Positions 28,509 through 37,676 of a stretch of 64,000 nt of DNA are shown here, piece after piece. Each line of letters opens with the position of its first letter. Position 1 is the stretch's first letter. A program made the translations under genes and the position numbers. Source of the stretch: JADJSS01 sp964490845 (GTDB taxonomy: Bacteria; Bacteroidota; Bacteroidia; Chitinophagales; JADIYW01); contig CAZBED010000009.1 in the NCBI GenBank assembly GCA_964490845.1, positions 33,931 to 97,930 of the forward strand, written 5' to 3'. The notes under the pieces are model-generated. The model was given only the letters and a program-made list of their open reading frames with translations. It did no database searches and had not been told where the DNA came from.

Positions 28509-29474
28509 ATGAAAAATATCGCTGTATTTACTTCCGGTGGAGATTCACCCGGCATGAATGCCTGCATACGTGCAGTGGTACGTGCCGGCATACAAAAGGG
28601 ATTAACTGTTTTCGGGATTCAGAAAGGTTATGAAGGTATGATAGACGGAGCCTTCATTGAAATGGATTCCCGTTCAGTAGGCAATATTATCCATCGCGGC
28701 GGCACCATCCTGAAATCAGCCAGAAGTAAACGTTTTACCACACCTGAAGGAAGGAAATCCGCATTTGAGCAATTGTCAAGGTATCAAATAGATGGCATTG
28801 TCGCTATTGGAGGCGACGGTACTTTCAAAGGAGCACAGGAATTTACTAAAGAATATGCCATTCCCTTTGTCGGTTTGCCCGGAACCATAGACAATGATTT
28901 ATATGGCACTGATTTTACTATCGGTTATGATACAGCTGTCAACACCGCTGTAGAAGCCATAGATAAAGTTAGGGATACGGCTACTTCGCACGGTCGTTTG
29001 TTTTTCATAGAAGTTATGGGCAGGGATGTCGGATATATTGCATTAGCCAGTGGTATAGCGGGCGGAGCCGAGGATATTTTTATTCCGGAAACACATACAG
29101 ATTTAAAAGCTGTTTCCGATAAGTTAAAAAGTTGTACCCATAAAGAGTCATATATTATTGTTGTTTCAGAAGGAGATGATGCTGGCAGCGTAAAAGATAT
29201 TGCCGCCACCTTTAAAGTCATGCACCCGGAATACGATATCAAATACCTGGTATTGGGACATTTATTGCGGGGAGGAAATCCATCTGCTAACGACCGGATT
29301 TTGGCCAGCCGCTTGGGTATAGAAGCTGTTGATGCATTGCTGACTGGAAATCATAATGTTATGATAGGCTGGAAGAACAATCAGTTTTCCTATATTCCTT
29401 TACAGCAGGCGGTCAAGCATCATATTGAATTAGACCCTAAATTATCAGAAATTCTTCAACTGTTGTCATATTAA
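28509..29474 (+). CDS. pfkA: ATP-dependent 6-phosphofructokinase
   Basis: A 321-residue enzyme of glycolysis (fructose-6-phosphate to fructose-1,6-bisphosphate). TSGGDSPGMNA (residues 8-18) and IGGDGTFKGA form the nucleotide site; PGTIDNDLYGTDFTIGYDTA contains the catalytic TIDND. Length matches bacterial PfkA (about 320). A Gly in the GGDGTF motif is consistent with ATP rather than pyrophosphate use. Regulation beyond the promoter cannot be read. Confidence 0.95.
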   Translation: MKNIAVFTSGGDSPGMNACIRAVVRAGIQKGLTVFGIQKGYEGMIDGAFIEMDSRSVGNIIHRGGTILKSARSKRFTTPEGRKSAFEQLSRYQIDGIVAIGGDGTFKGAQEFTKEYAIPFVGLPGTIDNDLYGTDFTIGYDTAVNTAVEAIDKVRDTATSHGRLFFIEVMGRDVGYIALASGIAGGAEDIFIPETHTDLKAVSDKLKSCTHKESYIIVVSEGDDAGSVKDIAATFKVMHPEYDIKYLVLGHLLRGGNPSANDRILASRLGIEAVDALLTGNHNVMIGWKNNQFSYIPLQQAVKHHIELDPKLSEILQLLSY

Positions 29475-29605
29475 TTGAATAGTTGGAAAGTGTCTGTTGT
29501 TTTATTTATGAGAAAGGGAAAGGTATGAATAGCCCGAAAGCGTTAAGAAATTACTATTATTCATTCACAGCCAATAGCTGCATTTTATTAAAAACGCAAT
29601 TTTGT

Positions 29606-29613
29606 TAGTTTTG
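29606..29613 (+). promoter_or_regulatory. -7 box of the ilvB promoter
   Basis: TAGTTTTG, a perfect TAnnTTTG match, 16 bp before the ilvB ATG. No attenuator-like leader peptide or terminator hairpin lies between it and the gene. Confidence 0.5.
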
Positions 29614-29629
29614 TACAGCAAGCAGTATA

Positions 29630-31339
29630 ATGTCTGAATCAACAAAAACTCAAATTTCCGGTGCGGAAGCCGTCATCAAGTCATTGATTGCGGAAGGCAT
29701 AGATGTCATATTTGGCTATCCAGGTGGAGCTATTATGCCCATTTATGACGCATTGTGGTACTATCAGGATAAAATCAACCACGTTTTGGTTCGCCACGAA
29801 CAAGGCGCTACCCACGCTGCTGAAGGCTGGGCAAGAGTAAAAGGCAAAGCGGCAGTATGTTTCGCCACTTCCGGTCCGGGTGCAACGAACCTGATTACGG
29901 GTATCGCGGATGCCATTATGGACAGTACACCTATGGTTTGTATTACAGGGCAGGTACCCATGCATTTATTGGGTACGGACGCATTTCAGGAAACAGATGT
30001 AGTGGGTATTACGATGCCGATTACGAAATGGAACTATCAGGTGACCAGAGCTGCCGAAATTCCGGAAGTGCTGGCTAAGGCATTTTATATCGCCAATACC
30101 GGAAAGCCCGGCCCTGTATTGATAGATATTACCAAAAATGCCCAGTTTGAACTGATGGAATGGACCGGATATGCAACTTGTAACGAGGTTCGCGGTTATA
30201 CAGCACATCCCAAAATTGACCCGATACAATTAGAAGCTGCTGCTGCAATTATTAATTCATCTAAAAAACCTTTAATAATTGCAGGTCAGGGAGTTGTGAT
30301 TTCTGGTGCAAAAGAAATTGTGGAGCAATTTTCATCAAAAACCGGAATTCCGGTGACTACCACCATGCAGGGTTTGGGCGGATTTAATCCGGATCACGTG
30401 CATTATGTGGGTATTCCAGGTATGCATGGAAATTATTCGGTGAACATCAAAATGAATGAGTGTGATGTAATGATTGCTATCGGAATGCGTTTTGACGACC
30501 GGGTGACCGGCGATGTTTCCAGATTCGCCAAACAAGCCAAAGTCATTCATATCGAAATAGACGCCGTAGAAATCAATAAAGTGGTGAAAACGGAAGTTGG
30601 GATCTTAGCGGATGCCAAAGATGCATTAACAGCTTTGTTGCCGTTGGTGAATGAAAATGCACACACAGACTGGATAGAATCCTTCAGAGAATTAGATAAA
30701 CAGGAAGATGCACTGGTTATCCAGCACGCCATTCATCCGCAAAAGGGCGGCATAAAGATGGGTGAAATCATGCACCTGATTAATGAAAAAACCAAAGGCG
30801 AAGCGATAATAGTGCCGGATGTCGGGCAACATCAGATGTATGCCATGCGTTACTACAGATACAGAAAACCTAACTCTTGGGTCAGCAGCGGCGGTTTGGG
30901 CACTATGGGATTTTCTATTCCCGCGGCAATAGGCGCACAAATGGCAGCTCCTGAGCGAACAACAGTGGTGATAGTGGGAGATGGCTGTTTCCAGATGACC
31001 TTGCAGGAACTGGGAACTATCTGGCAGAATGGATTGAATGTAAAAATTGTCATTTTCAATAATAACTATCTGGGAATGGTGCGCCAATGGCAGCAGCTTT
31101 TCTTTGATAATCGCTATTCTTCCGTAGAACTGAAAAATCCTGATTTTGTAGCCATCTCTAAAGGTTTTGGACTGGAAAGTGCAAAAGTGGAACAGCGCGG
31201 AGAACTGAGCGCGGCCCTTGATGTTATGTTTGCCCACAAAGGTGGTTATGTTTTGGAAGTCGTAGTGGAGAAAGAAGAAAACCTGTTCCCGATGGTTCCG
31301 AGCGGCAAAGCCTGTAGTGATGTCATCTTGCAGCCATAA
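29630..31339 (+). CDS. ilvB: Acetolactate synthase large (catalytic) subunit
   Basis: A 569-residue TPP-dependent enzyme, first common step of Val/Ile/Leu synthesis. The N-terminal TPP domain contains FGYPGGAIMPIYDAL and RHEQGATHAAEGWAR (catalytic Glu), the central FAD-type domain is at about 195-335, and the C-terminal TPP motif GDGCFQMTLQELGTI...NN is complete. Its regulatory subunit is not adjacent but lies 1.3 kb downstream, beyond an antisense glycosidase gene. Confidence 0.96.
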   Translation: MSESTKTQISGAEAVIKSLIAEGIDVIFGYPGGAIMPIYDALWYYQDKINHVLVRHEQGATHAAEGWARVKGKAAVCFATSGPGATNLITGIADAIMDSTPMVCITGQVPMHLLGTDAFQETDVVGITMPITKWNYQVTRAAEIPEVLAKAFYIANTGKPGPVLIDITKNAQFELMEWTGYATCNEVRGYTAHPKIDPIQLEAAAAIINSSKKPLIIAGQGVVISGAKEIVEQFSSKTGIPVTTTMQGLGGFNPDHVHYVGIPGMHGNYSVNIKMNECDVMIAIGMRFDDRVTGDVSRFAKQAKVIHIEIDAVEINKVVKTEVGILADAKDALTALLPLVNENAHTDWIESFRELDKQEDALVIQHAIHPQKGGIKMGEIMHLINEKTKGEAIIVPDVGQHQMYAMRYYRYRKPNSWVSSGGLGTMGFSIPAAIGAQMAAPERTTVVIVGDGCFQMTLQELGTIWQNGLNVKIVIFNNNYLGMVRQWQQLFFDNRYSSVELKNPDFVAISKGFGLESAKVEQRGELSAALDVMFAHKGGYVLEVVVEKEENLFPMVPSGKACSDVILQP

Positions 31340-31383
31340 TAGTGGCTCATTTTATTTTATTCTCACTAGTTAGTAAGGCGGTA

Positions 31384-32439
31384 CTATTTTGTTATTCCCT
31401 TGATAAATTCCACTTCTTTTTCAGAAAAGGGTGTTCCATCCTGACGTAGAATGTCGTGATACCATAATTTGGGTTCTATATCACCCACTTTTCCTTCCCA
31501 GGTAAAGATAGTCTGTGTCTTTCCGCTCACTAATCCCCAGTTATACGCTGCTACTTTGTAGTGCTTCATTACGGGAAGATGTGTTTCGAAAAGACTGCCG
31601 GCCGTTCTGGCCATATATTCTGTACACAGAAGCGGACGGCCTTGTTTTTGCAGTTGTACTATCTGCCGTTTCAGGAAACTGGCTTTAAAGTAATTATGAA
31701 AGGAAATAACATCGGAAATTTCCATCAACGTACGGTTTAATGTTGAATTTCCAAACCAGATACCTGCGGTAATAGGTTGTGCAGGTGCTATTTCCCGTAT
31801 CCATCCTGCTGTTTTCTTTAGAAGAGGAAGTGTAGGCAGTGGTAAAAAGAGGTGCCGGAATCCATGATACAGTGTTTTGGGATATTTTTTATACCACGGT
31901 TGTATCAGCAGAGGCAGAAAGGTATTGCCCAGTTCATTATAAATATCCCAAATGAGTACTCTTTCGTCCTGCGCAAATGTACTGACGATATCCTGCACAT
32001 AGTCTTTTAGCCGGGATTCCTGAGCCAAATCGGTAGCGGCTGCCATGCCCGGCGATTGCAGCCAGCCGGAGTTATGAATACCAGGAACAGGTTCCGGTTG
32101 TTGGCCTGTTTTGGCATCCGGAAACCAGCAGTCGTCAAACAATACAAACATGGTTCGAATGCCATGTTGAGTGGCAATACTCAGGTACTGATTTATACGC
32201 ATTTTAAATCCATCCTTATCCTCCAGCCAGGCGAGGTCATGCAGAAAAACACGCACAGTATTCATTCCCAAATCTGCCGCCCATCCCAGTTCGCGGTCAA
32301 TAGTAACAGGATCAAATGTATCTGCCTGCCACATTTCCAGCTGATTGATAGCGCTGGACGGAATGAAATTACAGCCCACCAGCCAGGGCTGGGCAGTATA
32401 CCAGTCATTTGCTTTTTCTTTGCTCCATTGTTGATTCAT
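31384..32439 (-). CDS. GH5-like (cellulase-fold) glycoside hydrolase, apparently cytoplasmic
   Basis: A 351-residue TIM-barrel glycosidase. The ATG at 32439 (MNQQWSKEKAND...) is chosen; upstream sequence in the longer frame looks non-coding. Probable acid/base Glu169 lies in WDIYNELG and probable nucleophile Glu274 in LLCTEYMAR, the GH5/clan-A arrangement. FDPVTIDRELGWAADLGMNTVRVFLHD matches the first barrel strands. No signal peptide is present, unusual for GH5. It lies antisense between ilvB and the ilvM-like gene. Substrate unknown. Confidence 0.8.
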   Translation of the reverse strand: MNQQWSKEKANDWYTAQPWLVGCNFIPSSAINQLEMWQADTFDPVTIDRELGWAADLGMNTVRVFLHDLAWLEDKDGFKMRINQYLSIATQHGIRTMFVLFDDCWFPDAKTGQQPEPVPGIHNSGWLQSPGMAAATDLAQESRLKDYVQDIVSTFAQDERVLIWDIYNELGNTFLPLLIQPWYKKYPKTLYHGFRHLFLPLPTLPLLKKTAGWIREIAPAQPITAGIWFGNSTLNRTLMEISDVISFHNYFKASFLKRQIVQLQKQGRPLLCTEYMARTAGSLFETHLPVMKHYKVAAYNWGLVSGKTQTIFTWEGKVGDIEPKLWYHDILRQDGTPFSEKEVEFIKGITK

Positions 32440-32631
32440 GTTTTTACGTTCGTATTCAATTGAAAATGAAAAATAATTATTGCATAGAGTTGGACTAAGA
32501 TAAACAAATTTCAGGCAGAACAACTCCGTTGCATTATTGAATAGGATGATGTAAGGGGTTATCGTTCATGTTATTTTAATACCAATCTGAATGATTAATA
32601 CAGGAATCTTCCTATTTTAGTGCAATTCTTT

Positions 32632-32868
32632 ATGAAAGCATATAAAATCGTATTTGTTTCGCTCAATCAACCCGTGCTGATTGGACGCTTTATGTTGATT
32701 TTTTCCAGAAGAAGAGTGGATGTGACAAATTTTTCATTTAAAAAATTGAATGATCATGACGGCGAATTTACCATTGAGTTTAACGGGCAAGAATGGGCTG
32801 CGGAAAATTTATTGAAACAGATACAAAAACAAATCGATATTTTCGAAGCAAAGTTGATTCTATTATAA
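32632..32868 (+). CDS. Short IlvM-like acetolactate synthase regulatory subunit (ACT domain)
   Basis: A 78-residue ACT-fold protein starting MKAYKIVFVSLNQP. The pattern NQPVLIGRFMLIFSRRRVDVTNFSF corresponds to the first ACT helix and strand of acetolactate synthase small subunits (compare IlvM/IlvN). It has only one ACT domain and lacks the C-terminal domain of IlvH/IlvN, so it is IlvM-sized. The ATG at 32632 is used; a GTG at 32620 is in frame. It lies 42 bp upstream of ilvC, supporting the assignment. Confidence 0.78.
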   Translation: MKAYKIVFVSLNQPVLIGRFMLIFSRRRVDVTNFSFKKLNDHDGEFTIEFNGQEWAAENLLKQIQKQIDIFEAKLILL

Positions 32869-32910
32869 TAAATCAGAAATCTTAAATCTCAAATCCTAAA
32901 TTATTAAAGT

Positions 32911-33954
32911 ATGGCAGTAATGAATTTTGGCGGAGTAGAAGAAAACGTGGTAACCCGCGAAGAGTTTCCGTTAGCAAAAGCAAAAGAAGTATTAAAAGAC
33001 GAAGTAATCGCCGTTATCGGATATGGTGTGCAAGGCCCCGGCCAGGCATTGAATTTACGCGACAACGGATTTAATGTAATCATCGGTCAACGTAAACCTT
33101 CCAAATCATGGGATAAAGCTGAAAAAGACGGCTTTGTGGCCGGCCAAACACTATTTGAACCGGAGGCCGCATTGGAAAAAGCGACCATTATCATGTATTT
33201 ATTGTCCGATGCCGCACAGATTGAGATGTGGCCGACCGTAAAAAAATATTTAACTGACGGAAAAGCATTGTACTTTTCGCACGGCTTTGGAATCACGTAC
33301 AAAGAACGTACAGGCATTATTCCTCCGGCAGATGTGGATGTAATCCTTACTGCTCCTAAAGGTTCCGGTACTTCCCTGCGACGTCTGTTCCTCGAAGGGA
33401 AAGGATTGAACTCATCCTATGCCATCTTCCAGGATGCTACCGGAAAAGCACACGACAGAACTATTGCATTAGGCATTGGTATCGGCTCCGGCTATTTGTT
33501 TGAAACGACTTTCCAGAAAGAAGTATATTCCGACCTCACGGGAGAGCGCGGCGTTCTTATGGGCGCGTTAGCTGGCATCATGGAGGCGCAATATAAAGTA
33601 TTGAGAGAAAATGGACACTCTCCGTCAGAAGCATTTAATGAAACAGTGGAGGAGCTGACAGAATCACTGATCAAACTGGTTTCTGAAAACGGAATGGACT
33701 GGATGTATGCCAACTGTTCCACTACCGCTCAACGCGGTGCATTGGATTGGAAAGGACCTTTCCGTGAAGCTGTATTGCCGGTATTCCGTGATTTGTATGC
33801 AAAGGTAGCTGCCGGCGAAGAAGCGCAGCGTTCCATTGACACGAACTCTCAGCCTGACTATAGAGAAAAACTGGAAGTAGAGCTCGCAGAGATCCGGAAT
33901 TCTGAAATGTGGCAGGCAGGAAAGGCTGTTAGAAGCCTCCGCCCCGGAAAATAA
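32911..33954 (+). CDS. ilvC: Ketol-acid reductoisomerase
   Basis: A 347-residue NAD(P)H-dependent enzyme, second common step of Val/Ile synthesis. The Rossmann motif GYGVQGPGQALNLRDNG lies at about residues 36-52. The knotted C-terminal domain has the metal-site segment LTGERGVLMGALAGIMEAQ and a downstream ETVEELTESL. The length indicates the short class I layout. A perfect terminator follows, so it is the last gene of an ilvM-like/ilvC unit. Confidence 0.96.
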   Translation: MAVMNFGGVEENVVTREEFPLAKAKEVLKDEVIAVIGYGVQGPGQALNLRDNGFNVIIGQRKPSKSWDKAEKDGFVAGQTLFEPEAALEKATIIMYLLSDAAQIEMWPTVKKYLTDGKALYFSHGFGITYKERTGIIPPADVDVILTAPKGSGTSLRRLFLEGKGLNSSYAIFQDATGKAHDRTIALGIGIGSGYLFETTFQKEVYSDLTGERGVLMGALAGIMEAQYKVLRENGHSPSEAFNETVEELTESLIKLVSENGMDWMYANCSTTAQRGALDWKGPFREAVLPVFRDLYAKVAAGEEAQRSIDTNSQPDYREKLEVELAEIRNSEMWQAGKAVRSLRPGK

Positions 33955-33979
33955 GTAAATACCGTTTACTATATTTATT

Positions 33980-34005
33980 AAAGGCATCGCTTTTGCGATG
34001 CCTTT
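33980..34005 (+). terminator. Intrinsic terminator after ilvC
   Basis: Perfect 11-bp stem AAAGGCATCGC (33980-33990) / GCGATGCCTTT (33995-34005) with a TTTT loop; it ends in a T run, 25 bp after the ilvC stop. Confidence 0.92.
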
Positions 34006-34048
34006 TCATTATATTTCTTGGTAAACCTGCCTGATTCTTAATTTCCAA

Positions 34049-34136
34049 GCAGAGTCTCCTATAAGGCATGCCTGTCGGCAGACAGGGACTCTGCGTAAAA
34101 TTAAGCTGACGCAGAGTCCTCTGTGAGGGACTCTGC
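34049..34136. repeat. Cluster of palindromic GCAGAGTCC/GGACTCTGC repeats
   Basis: GCAGAGTCTCC (34049-34059) faces GGACTCTGC (34086-34094) around a nested stem CCTGTC-ggca-GACAGG (34071-34086). A second pair, GCAGAGTCC (34111-34119) / GGACTCTGC (34128-34136), follows, and a degraded copy (GGATTCTG) lies near 34147. This resembles small dispersed palindromic (REP/MITE-like) elements. No ORF. Confidence 0.6.
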
Positions 34137-34170
34137 TGGGAAAAGGGATTCTGTTGGAAGGTAACATCAA

Positions 34171-34656
34171 CTACAACGGCAAACTGTTATCATAAATCTG
34201 TTGTTTATCTTCCAGCTCGGCAAAGAGTACCATGGCGGCAATGGTGCGGGAAGGACGCCGAAACAACATCAGCAATAAAATACCCAGTCCGATAAAAAAG
34301 TGGATATCGTTTTTGGTGATAAAATAAAATACGGCATTGATGAGTGCAGCGCCTTCTAAAAGCGCCATTTGTAGTATAAAGGCGCTTCTGAAAATGTTCA
34401 ATTTTTCTTTGAGGGAGGGGGTAGCCATAGCCTGACGGGTGCGTGTGAAGAACAGAAACCGGGATAACAACACATTGATAAATCCGACAGCGATGCCGAC
34501 GATTTCCATCACCAGATTATGTATGGGTTGAGCATTTGCATCGTTTTTCACCAGATATCGAAATAGAAATAAAACCAGTATCACTCCGCCACATAAGGCT
34601 GCATGAAGAATGCTGAGTGTTTTGAACTGGGTTCCGACGGTTTGTTGATTTTCCAT
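34171..34656 (-). CDS. Four-helix membrane protein of unknown function
   Basis: A 161-residue protein with four predicted transmembrane helices (about 15-35, 46-66, 92-112 and 118-136) separated by short polar loops. No motif is recognised. A near-consensus -7 box (TATCTTTA on the minus strand) lies close upstream. It is downstream of, and on the same strand as, the SRPBCC gene (40 bp gap). Confidence 0.65.
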   Translation of the reverse strand: MENQQTVGTQFKTLSILHAALCGGVILVLFLFRYLVKNDANAQPIHNLVMEIVGIAVGFINVLLSRFLFFTRTRQAMATPSLKEKLNIFRSAFILQMALLEGAALINAVFYFITKNDIHFFIGLGILLLMLFRRPSRTIAAMVLFAELEDKQQIYDNSLPL

Positions 34657-34696
34657 ACAATAGTTTGCCTAAAGATACAATACCATGCTGAACTCT

Positions 34697-35161
34697 TCAT
34701 AGTTTACCAAATAGTTCAGTGAGTTTTTTGGTGCGGTAATCAAATATTTCCTGCAGCTTTTTTCTGACAAACAGCCGGTGCGCGATAGCGCCGAGAGGCC
34801 CTAACGGAATTTTATAATGGACAATGTCCGTCATTTCTACACCGCCGACTATGGCCTTGAAAAAGTGTTTGTGATGCCACAGGCTGTAAGGCCCGAATCG
34901 TTGTTCATCCACGAAATATTCCTTTTCTTTTACATGAGTGATTTCCGTTACCCACTCCATCGGCAGGTTCAATACAGGCCGGACAACATAACTGATAATC
35001 ATGCCGGGAAACATCTTGACCTCAGCATCTTCCGAGGTCACTTCAAATCCCATGTAATCCGGTGTAATTACTTTCAGGTTGGCAGGTGAAGAGAAAAAAT
35101 CCCATGCTTGGTCAAGGCTGACAGGGATTTTTTGTGTACGTTTCAGGTTATATAAGCTCAT
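34697..35161 (-). CDS. SRPBCC-family (START/Bet v1-like) protein
   Basis: A 154-residue protein with the helix-grip layout. The N-terminal strand YNLKRTQKIPVSLDQAWDFFSSPANLKVITP is typical of polyketide_cyc2/START-like proteins, followed by seven strands and a long C-terminal helix. Family members bind hydrophobic ligands in a cavity. No ligand is evident. Function unknown. Confidence 0.75.
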   Translation of the reverse strand: MSLYNLKRTQKIPVSLDQAWDFFSSPANLKVITPDYMGFEVTSEDAEVKMFPGMIISYVVRPVLNLPMEWVTEITHVKEKEYFVDEQRFGPYSLWHHKHFFKAIVGGVEMTDIVHYKIPLGPLGAIAHRLFVRKKLQEIFDYRTKKLTELFGKL

Positions 35162-35258
35162 GTTGATTTAGTTAATCTGTTAATTTTGTTGAGTTTTTTA
35201 ACTAAACAATTTAGTGCCGCAATGGTTGAATAGAAACTAACTTATAGCATGAAAATTA

Positions 35259-35266
35259 TATCTTTG
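35259..35266 (+). promoter_or_regulatory. -7 box before the lipoprotein-protease pair
   Basis: TATCTTTG, a perfect Bacteroidota -7 box, ends 15 bp before the ATG at 35282; no clear -33 element. Confidence 0.55.
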
Positions 35267-35281
35267 TTGTATATTTAGGGT

Positions 35282-36022
35282 ATGAAGCATAAATGGAATA
35301 TACGATTCTTTATAACCATTCTGGTGTTTTTGCTTGCTGCCTGCAAGAAAGAAACAGAAACACTGAATGTTGATTTAGGTTTAAATTATTTTCCTGAGGA
35401 TTCCGGTACCTATGTAGTTTATAAAGTAGACTCAACTATCTATGACGATTTTACTGCAACTGTACGGAAATCCACCGTGTATTTAAAAGAGGTGATATCC
35501 AAGCAATTTCCGGATAATTTAGACCGGACAGGCAGGGAAATCAATCGTTATTACGGTACTACCCCCAGCAGTGGCTGGCAGTTGACAAATGTTTTTTATA
35601 TAGTAAAAACGAACAAAGTTGCGGAAAGAGTAGAAGACAACCTCCGTTATGTCAAAATGGTTTTTCCGAATAACCTGAATGATCAATGGTTGGGTAATAA
35701 GTACATCATTTCACCGCCGCCCTATATTCTGGATGCATCTAATTACAGGGTCGATGACTGGCAATATACCATCACGGATAAAGATCAGCGTTATGACAAT
35801 TCTTATAAAATCTTCGATTCCACTATGTCGGTTTTTCATATCTATGATTCCTCGGCTATAAACAAAACCTACTCTATGGAAAAATATGCCCGCAATGTGG
35901 GGTTGGTATATAAAGAACTTTGGATTGTAACCGGGCAAACCAATATTGGCCAGCCTTGGGAAGACAGAGCGCAGAAAGGGTTTATTTTGCGCCAATACGC
36001 GATAGATTATGGTAAAGAATAA
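35282..36022 (+). CDS. Hypothetical lipoprotein
   Basis: A 246-residue lipoprotein (LLAAC, Cys21). The mature part is aromatic and Asp/Tyr-rich with strands such as GTYVVYKVDSTIYDD and no catalytic motif. Its last 14 bp overlap the start of the subtilisin gene, suggesting coupled expression. Function unknown. Confidence 0.7.
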   Translation: MKHKWNIRFFITILVFLLAACKKETETLNVDLGLNYFPEDSGTYVVYKVDSTIYDDFTATVRKSTVYLKEVISKQFPDNLDRTGREINRYYGTTPSSGWQLTNVFYIVKTNKVAERVEDNLRYVKMVFPNNLNDQWLGNKYIISPPPYILDASNYRVDDWQYTITDKDQRYDNSYKIFDSTMSVFHIYDSSAINKTYSMEKYARNVGLVYKELWIVTGQTNIGQPWEDRAQKGFILRQYAIDYGKE

Positions 36023-37628
36023 ATACATTTTATTTTTCTTTTATTTTATATCAAACTTTAGTTTTGCCGACAGCAATCCTCAGAAATACATTGTTTATTT
36101 CAACGGGAAACCCTCGGAAGTGCAGTTGGAATCCATTTTCTCCGCTAAAGCATTGACACAAAGAAAATTACATCAGCTTCCTTTTGACACAAGAGATTAT
36201 CCGGTCAATAGTGTGTTTTTAGAACAGTTGAAAAAGGAAGGTGTGGCGGTTTTGAATGTTTCCAACTGGCTGAATGCCGCCATGATTGAAACCACCGCGC
36301 ACCTGAAATCGCTGAAAAAATTACCGTTTGTTGCGGATGTCGTAGCTATTCCCCCTGCTCATGAAGCTGCCAACACTGCTGTTCAGCATATGGAAACCTG
36401 TGAAGAGGTACAGGATTTTGAAGATACTTACGTAAGTTCATTTACTCAGTTCCACATGCTGAATGGCGAATATTTGCATGAGCAGGGTTTTAACGGTGAA
36501 AACATGACGATTGCCATTTGTGATGCCGGATTTCAGAACGCTAATGTAAATCCGGCCTTCAACGCATTATTTTCCGAACACAGGGTATTGGGTACTTATG
36601 ATTATGTCAATAATGATTCCACTGTATTTGAACCAACTGTTCATTATCATGGTTCCAACTGCTTATCTTTTATTGCCGGTAAAAAAGATAATCAGTATAT
36701 AGGCACAGCTTCCAAATCCGGTTTTTATTTATTTCAAACGGAATACGAACCTACGGAACGGCTGCAGGAAGAGTTTAATCTGGCAGTGGCATTGGAGCGT
36801 TGCAGCCAGTTAGGCGCGGATGTGGCCAGTATTTCACTGGGATATTATAATGTGTTTGATGTATCGTCAGAAAATCATGATACATCGGATATGAGGAAAA
36901 ATAACACACCGGCAGCAAAGGCGGTGAATATAGCGGCATCCAAAGGTATGCTGGTAGTAGTGGCTGCCGGTAATGAAGGCGCTCATTCCTGGAAATACAT
37001 TACGACTCCGGCCGATGCGGACAGTGCCTTTGCCATCGGCGCTGTTGATATCAATGGTGTTGTCGCTTCTTTCAGTAGCTACGGCCTGCCGAACGATATC
37101 CGTGTGAAACCTAATGTAGCGGCCATCGGAAAAGGTGCTTATTATATCAATAGTTCGGGTAATGTTGTGGGTGGCGGTAACGGCACATCGTATGCTACTC
37201 CTGTTATTGCAGGTCTTTCCGCTTGTTTATGGCAGGCATTTCCATCCAAAACAGCCTGGGAGATTAAAACCGCCATTGAACAAAGTGCTTCACAGTACCT
37301 GACGCCGGACGACCGTATTGGATATGGTATTCCGGATTTCAAAAAAGCCTATTCCATTCTTGCCGCTGCATCATTTGTTTCAGATGCGCAACTGGAAAAA
37401 GATTTTCAGATATATCCCAATCCATTCCAGCAACAGTTAGTCATAAACAATAAAGGCAACGGCAGAATACAATCGGTACAATTGTTTAATCAGATTGGCC
37501 AGACGGTATATCAGCAGGATTCGCCTGCAACTACTTTCTTAGAGCTGGGTGCTTTGCCAAATGGAATGTATTTAATCCAAATTGCTACGGATAAAGGCAT
37601 ACTCATAAAAAAATTAATTAAGGATTAA
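36009..37628 (+). CDS. Secreted subtilisin-like serine protease (S8) with T9SS sorting domain
   Basis: A 539-residue protease. Signal peptide 1-20 is followed by a pro-region to about 140. Catalytic triad: Asp172 (AICDAGF), His214 (YHGSNC) and Ser394 (GTSYATP). The oxyanion Asn is likely in AAGNEGAH. The C-terminal 75 residues form a type A sorting domain (IYPNPFQQQLVINN ... GMYLIQIATDKGILIKKLI). It is expected to be secreted or surface-bound through T9SS. It overlaps the upstream lipoprotein gene and precedes the TonB receptor by 48 bp. Confidence 0.9.
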   Translation: MVKNKYILFFFYFISNFSFADSNPQKYIVYFNGKPSEVQLESIFSAKALTQRKLHQLPFDTRDYPVNSVFLEQLKKEGVAVLNVSNWLNAAMIETTAHLKSLKKLPFVADVVAIPPAHEAANTAVQHMETCEEVQDFEDTYVSSFTQFHMLNGEYLHEQGFNGENMTIAICDAGFQNANVNPAFNALFSEHRVLGTYDYVNNDSTVFEPTVHYHGSNCLSFIAGKKDNQYIGTASKSGFYLFQTEYEPTERLQEEFNLAVALERCSQLGADVASISLGYYNVFDVSSENHDTSDMRKNNTPAAKAVNIAASKGMLVVVAAGNEGAHSWKYITTPADADSAFAIGAVDINGVVASFSSYGLPNDIRVKPNVAAIGKGAYYINSSGNVVGGGNGTSYATPVIAGLSACLWQAFPSKTAWEIKTAIEQSASQYLTPDDRIGYGIPDFKKAYSILAAASFVSDAQLEKDFQIYPNPFQQQLVINNKGNGRIQSVQLFNQIGQTVYQQDSPATTFLELGALPNGMYLIQIATDKGILIKKLIKD

Positions 37629-37659
37629 TTTGTATTGTTGGCGTAACTGCCTATTTTTA
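37629..37659 (+). promoter_or_regulatory. Candidate promoter of the TonB-dependent receptor
   Basis: TTTG at 37629-37632, a 19-bp gap, then TATTTTTA (37652-37659; one mismatch), 17 bp before the ATG. Confidence 0.4.
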
Positions 37660-37676
37660 AGCACTCAAAGCGATTA

